Part shown: piece after piece, positions 33,255 to 44,126 of the stretch
Position numbering within the stretch: position 1 is the first letter of the stretch
Layout of the letters: the number at the start of each line of letters is the position of its first letter
DNA from: Mesocentrotus franciscanus
Lineage: Eukaryota; Echinodermata; Echinoidea; Camarodonta; Strongylocentrotidae
Reading direction: 5' to 3'
DNA length: 64,000 nt
Assembly: GCA_037976565.1 (NCBI GenBank)
Contig: CP137671.1
Span: 13,577,229-13,641,228 of the forward strand
Notes under the pieces: generated by a model
Told to the model about the DNA's origin: nothing
The model's input: only the letters and a program-made list of their open reading frames with translations
The model's database searches: none
Made by a program: the position numbers and the translations under genes

Positions 33255-33395
33255 TTAACGTGCTAGCTAATTAATTACAAAATCTACGTTGGTTACGTTT
33301 TCTAAAAGGTTCAGGCATGATATATCACATCTCGAAACAACATTTACACATCTAATAATATTTCCTATAAAAACTGGAAAAGCCCTTGAAATTAA
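33255..33395 (+). repeat. Diverged inverted-pair repeat, left member
   Basis: Matches the reverse complement of about 34735-34870: GTGCTAGCTAATTAATTAC, AAAGGTTCAGGCATGATATA and AAAACTGGAAAAG align with the mate. Both members can be read as related peptides (KRFRHDISHLE versus ERFRYDIYHLE on the respective strands), so a decayed coding sequence is possible. Confidence 0.6.
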
Positions 33396-34624
33396 CAACT
33401 TGTCGAATTCAGGAAGAAGTTTTAAAAAAGCAACCGAAGAGACCACTTATATAGTGAAAAAACGATGTGATGATGACCGTGATAAATTTAATCTCTTTCC
33501 ACTCACGCTAGTTTGCAAAGTTAAAACGAGGTACTCCTCTACCCCTCCCCGCCCCGCCCCCTCACAGAAGGATCGCCCATTTGTTTCCCCACCTTCTGCA
33601 TGTTCGGAGGGAATTATTGCAAAAACAATTTCCTCTTTTGTAGAACCGATAATGTACCCAAACCGAATAAACATTTTTTAGCAGTACTCAAGGAAGTGAG
33701 CAAACCGGTTTACTTCTAAACTTCCTACTCTCCTAATTCAATGATACACATTCTTTTTCTTTTCAAGTGTTTTTTTTTTCTTCTTCACGTTTATCTGTAT
33801 AAGTTGAATGAAGGAAGGTGCCCTTTCTTCAATTCAATGTCCCTTAGATATTGCGCCCCTGTCTCTTGTCATTGTCAATATTGAATTGGTTAATGTTTGC
33901 TTAATGTTTGCTGATTTGCTAGACAGAATAATAAACTGTGTAACATGAAATTTGAAGTCGAGAATCACAATTACCAAGGCCTTTTAAATTTAATCATACC
34001 CGAGTGTGATGATATACATACTTGTAATATGTGCAGGTGAACTTGTTCAAAATTCACTGAAAAATAAATTGTCATCCAAACTGATAATGACGAATAACTG
34101 TAAGGTAGGTACCATTTTAAATCATATCAAAATAGAAAAAAAGAACGTTTGTATATAAGAGTGACACTAATATTAAAATGCCTACAATTTGTTTTCCTTA
34201 TCAATATTCATAGGCAATATCCCCTAATACAAATGTCAGGCTACGCTTCTGAATATTCATATCATAACTCTTATATTGACTCAATTGTTTCGGAGCCGAC
34301 ATGTGACAAGAATGATAACAAACTCATTCAAAACTCATGGGGAAAAAAGGCATGACAATTCTTATGTCATTGTGGTCATTATCCCGTCTTTTGGCTGTGT
34401 CCAATTTCTCACATATTTGTACTATAATATTGAGGAATTGATTTTATGTTTTAAATCAAATCTTGCCAAACTATTTCGGGAAGTGTGACAGGGTTCTTGA
34501 GGTGCTGTAGTTTTATGTTCTAGATTGTCACATGTCCTCGGTATGTTATATTTCTAATTAAGAAAAATGTTTGTCCTCGACTATGTCAAAACATGCTGAT
34601 TAGTATTTGAGTCCTCGATTTACA

Positions 34625-34722
34625 CCACAAACGTGTATGTGCGTGTGCGTGTTTGCGTGGGTGGGTGCGTAGATATGTGCGTGTGTGTTTGGTGTGTGCT
34701 TGATGTATGTGTGTGGGTGTTT
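34625..34722 (+). repeat. GT-rich microsatellite
   Basis: Irregular (GT)n with CG interruptions. The opposite-strand ORF here (34620-34946) is partly a translation of this tract. Confidence 0.85.
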
Positions 34723-34734
34723 GTGCTCTCATGA

Positions 34735-34870
34735 CTTTTTCCAGTTTTGGTTGGAAATGTTATCAAATTTGTCAATGTTTTTTCGAGATGATATATATCA
34801 TACCTGAACCTTTCAGAAACCGGAATCAAGACCACACTTTTATCAAACTGTGTAATTAATGCTAGCTGGG
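34735..34870 (-). repeat. Diverged inverted-pair repeat, right member
   Basis: Mate of 33255-33395 in opposite orientation. It includes GCTAGCTGGG at about 34862, a motif also found at the satellite/gypsy junction near 13804. Confidence 0.6.
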
Positions 34871-35763
34871 CACGTTGAAGGAAAATGTCCCAGTAATGTT
34901 GACACCATATAACACAAGTTTTATATCGCGAATGACATGACAACATATACTTCGTTTTAATCTTCCAGCAGGAAAAATAATATTTTCCCTGCTGGAATGT
35001 TAAAGATACTATCTCCCTTTTGCAGCCAACATCAAATTCTGTAGAACTTTGCAGGAATTATGAATATGTCATGTATGTCCTATCTGTGAAATTTAAACGT
35101 TAGCAGTGTCCTAATATTCAAATTATGCAAGGAAACCCGTTTACCTGCTAGACTTCACTGTCAGACACTATTGAGTGACTGACTGACATCTTTTTCTTTG
35201 GTAATAACATACATAAAATGAGCTGTAAAGGGTACATGAGCATTTGTCTACATCAATAACCCACTTCTTGTAATGGCCAAAATTAAACTGATTGAATCTT
35301 TGCGCAGCACAAAACGTACGACCATTCGGTACAAAGGTCTAAAAATCAGACTATTACTTAGGTGATTGCAATCACTTAAGTCGATTCGACAACTAATAGT
35401 CGTTATTTTCCCACTAGAAGCCATTTTCAAGCCCTTTCGTTTTGAGGGAAGTTCTAAATTGGTATTGTCTTTCAAATGTCGTTGGAATTTAACCTTTTCA
35501 ATTTTTTGGCCTGCAAATGGGACATAGTACCTTTAAAATGAACTCATTCGAAGATATCTTCGAAATTCTTTAAAATGCCTGTCATATAATATTCTATCAC
35601 TATCAATTTACATTTTTGACTGACCACATATTGAACAATATATTTCAGTAATCAGTGTAATTGAACAGTTGTCTAGCTAAGTTTTACAATGATACACTAT
35701 ACGGGATAATTAGCAGTTTAATTGTTTTTAGAATTCAGGTAAAGTTGTTAAAATTATAGTATA
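34871..35763. other. Non-coding interval
   Basis: TTAGGTGATTGCAATCACTTAAG at about 35358 is a near-perfect palindrome. No gene is supported. The minus-strand ORF 35248-35475 lacks recognisable features. Confidence 0.4.
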
Positions 35764-36481
35764 GGATTTCCCGGCGAAATTCGCGAGTTTGTCATTCGAA
35801 TTTATTTACTTTGCATTTAAAGATAAAGACCAGTTCTGGTCATGCGATTGCATTGTGAAAGAAACGTTGTGGAATCGATCAGAGAAGGTTGATCATCTAG
35901 CATATAAGTCTTGGTGTGTACTGCAAGGTTCTGGAATCATCAAAATGATAAGAAATTTGGCCCAGTCTTGGTAAATTTACAAGCACTGTACACAAAAAGA
36001 TGTATATGGGACTACGCGATATCTATCTGGTCCAAATAGATATAACAATTTACCAAATATATCAATTAGTAGGCGGTTTCCCGGCAAAATTTGTATCATC
36101 ACGTATTAGTCAAGACATATTCTTTCACATGATTGGTAATGAGAGCTTCCATTTCATTTTTTGAGAGGGGGGCGTTTCCAAAACTGTTCTATACCTTTAA
36201 GTTAGCGCAGATCGGCTTTGCCATGCCAATTATCATTCAATTTTCCCGTTTTTGTATTTAATTTAGGATTTTGGTCGAAGGGTTTCATAGATCTGTCATT
36301 TAATTTAGAAACTGCTCAACTAGCATTCATATTAATCGTCTTTTGGCGAGGCGTCATTTTTATCATTTAAATTAACACCTGTCATTCGTATTCGAAATAT
36401 GTTTATTCAAGTTAAGAATGTTAGGGGGCAGAAATGCAACATACGTTTACAGTTTTAAATAGTATGAACTATGAAATATGA

Positions 36482-36582
36482 ACGAAATTTGATGGAGAAT
36501 GAGCATAATAGGCCTACATGTATGCTCATAATAGTTGGTCTTGTACGAGGCATCTTAAATCTAATGCACTAATTTAAAACAT
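36482..36582 (+). repeat. Dispersed repeat, mate at 54910-55013
   Basis: ATGGAGAATGAGCAT and GCATCTTAAATCTAATGCAC align with the second copy. It lies inside the TIR element, so the second copy may be a fragment of the same family. Confidence 0.75.
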
Positions 36583-36643
36583 GTTTGCCTTTTCATGAAT
36601 TTGTAAGACTGAAGAAAGCCGAGGCCATCGGCATCTGATTTTG

Positions 36644-36945
36644 AATGCCAATTTCTTAAATGTTATGCTCCTAGTTTAAAAGTGAATGACTCGATTGAAA
36701 AATTTGTTGCAAGGATAATGAATTCGAACGGGTGAAATTATTCCGAATGTCCATCACTTAAATTGCATGCTCTTTATCTAAATTCAGGTATTTCGTTTGA
36801 AGAATTTTTTGCACGGATTACAAATTCAACCAGAAAATTGAAATTGTATGACCGTTCATTAAATCGTTTGCTCCTTATTTAAATAAACACGACTCATTTG
36901 AAGAGCTTGTTGCATGAACACCGAATTTGAACGAACAGAAATGAA
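36644..36945 (+). repeat. Tandem repeat, about 102 bp x 3
   Basis: Landmarks ATGCTCCTAGTTTA, ATGCTCTTTATCTA and TTGCTCCTTATTTA are spaced about 102 bp apart. Each is followed by TGAAGA(A/G)-TTGTTGCA-like sequence. Confidence 0.7.
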
Positions 36946-36980
36946 CTCGAATGACAATTGGCAAAATTGAGCGGGAAACC

Positions 36981-37585
36981 TTTATTATGCATAGACTGAT
37001 GGATGAAAAATGAAATAGGCCAACATAGTTCATCACAAATACATGGACATCATAAGCACATAATAACTTAAGCTCAGAGTCTTTATTTCATACTGCTTGT
37101 CAGCTATTTCATGATGTGTTTGATTTATTTATACAATTCATTACTGTTGGCAGTGGCGAAGTGTGTGTCCAGACATAAGGGGGCACCAATAATAACACGA
37201 TCGCATAAACCTTTCGAAAAAATAACCTTATTAAGGCAATATTGTCCATCCGTTTTTTTAATGTGCGGACGGTACTATTACGTATTACGCAATCCGAAAA
37301 TGATTTCTATGGGACATACGATAGGGTATTGACAAACTGCACTTGAACTGATTTCTTAAAACTGTTTTGAGATCGTGTTTATTATTAGGTGAATGAAAAT
37401 CAGAACAAGGAATTCAATGAGGGTAGGGCGTTTGCGAATTTATATCTTTTCCTTTTTACATTGCCTACTCCCTCGACCTTTCTCCCCCCTCTGTTTCTGA
37501 GACTCTATTTGGCTATTTCATAGATGGATTGGATGGGGTAGGAGGACTTGTTGTACTCTCTTTTATAACCAAGTTCATCATACAC
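36981..37585. other. Non-coding interval
   Basis: No gene, repeat or transposon end identified. The 73-residue ORF at 37111-37332 is unsupported. Confidence 0.4.
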
Positions 37586-37642
37586 AACCACACACACACA
37601 CACACGTGCTCATTCACACACATGCACGCACGCACACGCATC
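37586..37642 (+). repeat. CA-rich microsatellite
   Basis: (CACA)n with GC interruptions immediately upstream of the 18-bp minisatellite. Confidence 0.85.
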
Positions 37643-37699
37643 CACATGTGATGTTATTTCACTTTTTAACATAAGTGTAATAAAATAATCAATTTTCAA

Positions 37700-38345
37700 A
37701 GTGATTGATTTTAATTACAACCTTGATTTCAATTACATCCTTGAGTTTAATTACAAACTTGAAAGTTATTACAATCTTGAATTTGATTACATCCATAAAT
37801 GTAATTACCACTTTGATTTTAATAACCACTTTGTTTTTATAACAACCTTGAATTTAATCACAACCTTGAAAATAGTTACAATCCTGAATTTGATTACATC
37901 CATAAATGTAATACTAGTAACCACTTTGATTTTATAACAACCTTCATTTTATTTACAACCTTGATTTTATTTACAACCTTGATTTTTATTAGTATGTTGA
38001 TTCTTGTTACGAATCCGATTTTTATTACGACCATGATTTTAATTACGGATCTTGATTTTTTATTACCTCCATGATTTTATTACAAACCAGAATTTGATTA
38101 CCACCATGATTTTTATTACTACCTTGATTTTATTTACAGCCTTGATTATTAATACAACCTTGATATTTATTACAACCTTGACTTTATTTACAACCTTGAT
38201 TTCAATTACAACCTTGATTTCAATTATAACCTTGAATTCAATTACAACCTTGATTTCAATTACAACCTTGATTTCAATTACAACCTTGATTTTATTTACA
38301 ACCTTGATTTCAATTGCAACCTTGATTTTACTCACTACTTTTACT
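37700..38345 (+). repeat. Minisatellite, unit about 18 bp (ATTACAACCTTGATTTTA)
   Basis: More than 30 imperfect copies of ATTACAACCTTGATTT(C/T)A; the 5' part is more degenerate and units near 38200-38330 are nearly identical. Because 18 is divisible by three, all frames stay open in places. ORFs 37701-37937, 38052-38357 and 38063-38398 are translations of the repeat. Confidence 0.95.
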
Positions 38346-39404
38346 TTAAAGGGATAGTTGAGTTCTTGTTTAAGACCGCAAATGCCTTCAAAGTGCATGG
38401 TTATTGCTCTTATTCTTATTTATGACATTTCTAGTGCTCTTTTAGGACCTAAAATACGGCCAATACGATCATACCAATTCAGCTTCACTATAACAAAATA
38501 TACGGTGACCGTTAATTCATTAATTAATAATAACAATACGCAGGCCGACTGGTTGTGCGTATTATAACCAACACGAAAAAGCCAACTAAAAGCCAACATC
38601 GGCATTGGAATAAAACGTATAAGGCGCTATCTCGATTTTTCAACGGCTGGTTCAAATTATCGAATATTTGTGTACCACCACAAATATAGTCGTTATAATA
38701 GTCGTTATATTTATGGATATATACAATCCTTTCCTTTAAAAGAGGAAAATGACTGCCATGCCTCTCAAACTATATTTTTTATACATGCTTCTGACAGCCA
38801 TTTATCCACTGTTCGAAATATGGGAATCCATTAATTCTCACATATTGGTATATAAATGCTGAGAAACGGATTATACATATCTTGTTTCCATGAAATTTAG
38901 CCTACTCTTACTGTACATTATCCTTTGTTATCAATCATTCGTTTTCATCTGAAATTAGGTAACAGGATTTTCATCAACGATTCGTTCTAAAATATATACA
39001 AGATTTTGTAAGTCATTTTGAAGATCAGAAAAAGACATGTATGCAATAAATACACTGCTAAGACTCATTCAGAAACCGCCTCAGTTTGTGAACGAATATT
39101 GCTTCGCGCAGCAAATTAAAGGTTCATTGACCTTTGTGTTATAAGATACAGACATGTGAAGCATATTATACTTAACGTCATCATAATTTTGTTTTATTAC
39201 ATTACATCATTACAAAAACAAGCTGTTGTGAATTAAGTTAACATGATAGATATTCTGTGATAAATATTTAAATAATGCCTTTTTTCTGCGAAAACACTTC
39301 AGCGTATTTTACAATCATTTTTGATTTTGTCAATGTATGTAGATACTGGAAATATGTACATTCATTAAATACTACCAACAACAACAGCAAAACCATACGT
39401 ACAT
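38346..39404. other. Non-coding interval
   Basis: Small tandem TAGTCGTTATA repeat at about 38687-38711. Nothing else is supported. Confidence 0.4.
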
Positions 39405-39417
39405 GTATATATATATT

Positions 39418-39456
<39 letters not shown>

Positions 39457-39511
39457 ATGCGTGTGTGCGTGTGTGTGTGCGCGCGTGTGTGCGTGTGTGT
39501 GTGTGTGTAGA
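39405..39511 (+). repeat. Compound (TA)n(TG)n microsatellite
   Basis: TA dinucleotides run into TG dinucleotides with CG interruptions. ORFs spanning it (39275-39571 and 39365-39835) are repeat-driven. Confidence 0.95.
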
Positions 39512-41164
39512 CTGGATGAAGAAAGTGCAATTGCCGTGCGATATGTTAAGGCTCTGCATGACTACAATTAGATGCGTCATACATAGCTCTGTGAGAACAC
39601 CGTAAGATGTCCGTGTGATGTTCGAAAGAAGCCAGTGCGATGACGTGCCACGTGCATAAAACAAACTTTTGCAACGCGCAGAGTTCATTGGCCATTTCCA
39701 ATAGCCTTTTTGCGTGTCCTGCGTGCCTAGACAAAAACTTGCAGACCCGTGCGTCCGACGCAAGGATTTTCTTCGAAATCCATCGTAGACCGGACGTGAA
39801 GAGGTGCCTGGCGGTTGTGACCATGGCTTAAGCAATTGACTGACTAGCGCCGTGATAATGGTGATGGGAATTCAGAGATGAATCTTGGAAGTGCCTTATA
39901 GCAGCTCAAAAAAAGATCCATGTGTTCAGAGTGTACACCTCTTAACTTATTCGTATGTACTCATCTCATGTATACATATAATGAGGGAGAGAGCTCATTG
40001 AGCGCGCGAGCTGTATTTTGGGGGGATAGAGTTGTTAGATAACAAAGGTCACGTTCTTGTGCGCTTTTAGATTTTTTTCCCGTTCTTATACGTAAGGTGG
40101 ACAAGATGACTATATATATACCAGTTAGCGGGTGAAAATTTTCTTCTAACGACTTGAAGGCTAGTTAAAACGTAATCAAATGACACCGTTCATAATTGTT
40201 CTATGTCTTATAAGCCTGCTTGTGTTTCGTTTCTGTGTTGTTTTAACTATTAACGTCATCTTTACCGTATAACAAATGTAATGGTGTAACATACTACATC
40301 ATGACATAAGAAGCGAGCCAGCAAACAAGCCGCCGCTCAATGTTTTCAGTATAAACATGGACCATGGTATACATATATATAACTTTAAATATGGGGAGGG
40401 CATAAAATGACAATGTTATTTTCGGTTGTATTGTCACCTTAATATCAATACAGTGCTCACTCAAGCGTATAATATTGTTGTAACATCTGATTGAGTAGAC
40501 CCTCAACCATAATTTCATAAGACAAAATCGTGCAGTTATCGTGAAATTCCGATTTGGGAGGATATTTTTTAAAGTCTGTATTTTTTTTATACGCAATATA
40601 TTCCACGGCTAGGCAAAATCCATCATATTTTTTCAGGTAAATTAATAATTCACGAGCGACAGATTTGGGGGCGGGGAGAAACAGTAGAGGCTTTTGAGCT
40701 TCCTTTCTCCACTGTTTACTACATCTTTTCCACAATAACTGCTTTTCGGGTGTAAAATTTGAGCAAGCAAAGTTGGCGAGCGTCTATATAAATTATTTGC
40801 AACCATCAACAAAGTGGAGGGGTTTCCCGCATTCCCCTAGGATCTACGACTCTTTACTTAAGAATACCTGACATATATGTATTTTTGTTAAAATATTAAA
40901 TCTTCATCCAATTTATCTGACCCCGGACTTAGAAATTGTCAAGTTCGTGATCTGACAATTCCGCACTTAACAGTGCAACATTTGACACAGCACTGTACAT
41001 GGCTTCAACATCCATATCGACTGCATCTGCATAAGGTTCTAACATAACATCTTCCTTTAAAACAACGGTATCGGAATTAGTTCCTCGGGAATCTTCCTCA
41101 CCCTTTTGTCGGCAATAGCTGTTTAATTTACATGTAATTCATTTTTGTGTATCTACCTCATCAT
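39512..41164. other. Non-coding interval
   Basis: No gene is supported. Overlapping ORFs at 39546-39835 and 40294-40735 lie on both strands and lack recognisable domains or splice context. Confidence 0.4.
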
Positions 41165-42210
41165 CTTGTTGGATTGAATTGAATAGAATTTATTCACCAC
41201 TTTCATAAATACATACAAAGTCAAAGAATACAATAGATTATTTCTTGCAGACATAGATAAGCCAATCAAATGTAAAATACACTAATGGAAAGTACGAAAT
41301 TGTTGGATCATCAAAAAAGTTACAGAAACTTATAGGTAGATGATCCTAAAACTTAACACACAAAAAAGGGACAAAGAAATAACACAATAATACAATGGTA
41401 ATAACACATAAAAAAAAGTGCGGTTGTCAAATTCAAAGCTTCTGCATCAGGTAAAGTTTTAGATTATGCTTTAAATTGTTTAAAGATGCACATTTAGTTT
41501 TGGGGGTAGTTTCTTTCAGATAGTGGGTCCTTGGCATATTAAGAAGATACTATTTGAAAATGAAGAATGACCATATATTACACGAGTGTCTGCTGAGATC
41601 CTGGTATTATATCTTTGAATATCTTTATTGCTCTGAAATATACTACAAACAAATTCTGGTAATAGGTTATAATAATCTGAATACATAAAAACACAGAGTT
41701 GAAAATCATGTAATAATGAAATTGGGAGAATATTCAATTTCAAGAATAGAGGTCTGCTCGGACTTAAAATTGGCTCGTGGCAAATTATACGAACTGCTCT
41801 TTTTTGTAGGAGAAAAATACGATCAAGTAAATGTTGGTTACAAAAACCCCATTTAAAGTTGAAGTAGGACATGTAAGGCAAGATTAGTGAGTTATATAAC
41901 ATTATAAGAATATTGGTTGGCAAGATGTCTTTTAGTTTACTCATAGTTCCTATTGTTTTCTAGACACTTTGTGTAGAACTTCAAAGACGTGTGTTTTCTA
42001 CTTCAGATCTTTATCAATACTAATCCCTAAGAACTTTGTTGAATTTGTATGTTTAATCACATTCCCATTCATATATATTTTTTTTTATTTCACTAGCACA
42101 TGTCGTAGGAAAATTAAACAACATAACATTGGTTTTGTTCATAGTTAAGTTGCAGTTTATTTGCGTTAATCCACTCACTAACTTTTAGGAGTTCATTGTT
42201 CAGATGTTTG
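41165..42210 (-). mobile_element. 5'-truncated non-LTR retrotransposon fragment (RT C-terminus)
   Basis: The minus strand encodes, over several frames, the segment after the RT catalytic site: LLKVSEWINANKL-like and KFLGISIDKDLK near 42200-42010. This continues in 41516-41944 (LKDILPTNILIMLYNSLILPYMSYFNFKWG; LLQKRAVRIICHE). The order and motifs are those of jockey/CR1-group ORF2 C-termini. The 3' end is a TTCAATTCAATCC-type tail at about 41175. Frame breaks and 5' truncation are typical of dead copies. Confidence 0.75.
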
Positions 42211-44126
42211 CTTGTAGAATGTCTGATATAGTTCCGTTTCGATCTAACTCACCAATTTGACGGTAACAGTCATGAAACCAATCTGATTTTCTTTCTTGTG
42301 TATATATTCCTGAGCTTTGTTGGTTATATGTAGGCCTACTTAATTTGTGCAATTTGTATGTGTGCACTCTAAGAATACAAATGATAAAGATTTCGCCTAA
42401 TGGTATATGAGACAAAAGTCTGTTTATGTAATTATATTTCCGTTTCTCCAATGGTCGAGTTGTATCAATAGTCGGGGTGGAGATGTCCACTGCTGAACAA
42501 GGGATACCTGTGTATGTATTCGGCTGAAAGGTAGGCTTAGCCTTCGTGGCCATTTCAATAGTTACATCTCTACAATGGGAAGGGCGAAAATACATAGGTA
42601 TGTTCGTTCAGGTTTGTTCTGAACCATCAGAGTGTGGTTCGGATGAAGATCACTGAAAGGTAAAGCTAATCTGTCATGTTGATAGCACGAAATATAACCT
42701 TGCACATTTCCCCGTATTGAAGAAGAAAAAAATTATCGTGTACTCTCTTTCTAGCCCAGATTGGACTTGGAGGGATGGTGATACTTGTACACAGTGTGCT
42801 TTTCCAGAAAGATAAATAATTGTTAAATGAATTTCTTTACTCAAATTTTCGACGAGGGTCTCATTTTGGAAAACGCTACATTAATTTTGTTAGACCCAGC
42901 ATCGTCTCTGGACACGTTTCTTATATCGACCCTTATTTGAACGACATGGTCATATATAGTTTCTTGAACTGGGGAACGTTCTCGCTGACTGTTTTTCAAG
43001 TTTTATTTAATCAAGTAATGATATCCATAAAATGTGGGAAAATCATTAATGCAACTTTGTACGTATAATCCTTGGAAAATCGTAGCTAAATGAAAATACA
43101 ACACGTGCACCTTCCGACTGTATAATGACATGTTCTGTCCTGATTACGATTACGATTATTTGTACCATGTAAAATACAGCAAACGACAAGCGCTTGTAAG
43201 GATTATCACTAAACTTTCGGAAATTAATAAAAGGAAGTAAGACATAGCATTCCGGAGATCTCAGAATTCGATGTAGGATCGGATTGCGCTGCAACTCAAC
43301 AATTTCATTAAAAAAACGAGACCTTAATTCGCGCACGGGGGTTTACAGCTGATTTATCACAAAAAGCGATCAATTAAACATAAGATAATTGCATATTTCG
43401 CAAGGCAAGATATCATACAATCAGTCGGTACCACGTTTTACTTATAATTTTGATGACATCTGCTCTCAAAATTAAGATTTCCAGACCCTTGTCGGTAAGT
43501 TCATATTTTTTTCGGAACAGACGCAAAAGACTGCAAGAGTTTTTGAGATAGCGAACTAAGGCCACGCGCGAATTATAGTCACACCCCCATACAATGAAAT
43601 ATATAGTCATGGACGCCTATATTTGCTTTGAATGACATCAAAGTACATAAGTGCCGCCAAACAGTGTAGTGCGCGGCTCAGTGTGAGCATCAATGTCCTT
43701 GCCATTTGAACTACATGCAATTCATAGCGCCTTAATAATGTATGCGTCAGAGATACGCATACGCGCATCTCAGTCGTGCATTATCACTTTTTGATGGAAA
43801 CAAATACACGGTCACGTGGTGTCATTACCTACAATCTTGAACCCGTTTTATAAAACATAATAACAAATCAAGTTTCATAGATACACCATGTACCCAAATA
43901 TACATACACACATCATGTTTTTAATGTGATTGCAATTTGTAACTTACTGTTTAATGAGCTGATACATAGAGAAATTCTAACGCTGATATGACAACTTATG
44001 TCCACCAAAAAAGGCTTATATCCTATTGTGTGCAGATATTGGGGGGAATTGCAGGCGATGGTGCTTCATTGTCTTTGTGTTCACGTTGATCTCATGCAAG
44101 AGGGGTTTTCTTTCCTATAATGCCTT
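42211..44126. other. Interval downstream of the Ig-like gene
   Basis: A 131-residue minus ORF at 42200-42595 is not recognised and overlaps the truncation point of the retro fragment. Otherwise I see no gene. The 3' UTR of the 44127-45650 gene must lie here on the minus strand, but a canonical AATAAA is not obvious within 150 nt of the stop; a TATAAA-type variant occurs near 43846. Confidence 0.4.

Larger units (their letters stand above)
35764..36980. mobile_element. TIR element with internal 102-bp tandem repeats
   Basis: The left end GGATTTCCCGGCGAAATTCG mirrors the right end, which reads GCGGGAAACC. Both continue into GTCATTCGA(A/G)TT in inverted orientation, giving roughly 50-bp TIRs. 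A further partial terminus-like GGTTTCCCGGCAAAATT occurs at about 36074. Three units of about 102 bp occupy 36644-36945. No transposase is present, and no clear TSD is seen. Confidence 0.6.

Noticed and set aside
38052..38398. Hydrophobic repetitive ORFs that look like membrane proteins
   Set aside because: Direct translation of the 18-bp minisatellite in several frames and both strands.
39365..39835. 156-aa minus-strand ORF
   Set aside because: Half of it is the (TA)n(TG)n microsatellite (HTHTRTHART), and no domain is recognisable in the rest.
42200..42595. 131-aa minus-strand ORF next to a retrotransposon fragment
   Set aside because: Not recognised, no splice or promoter context, and it overlaps the truncation point of the non-LTR fragment; kept only as an unannotated interval.
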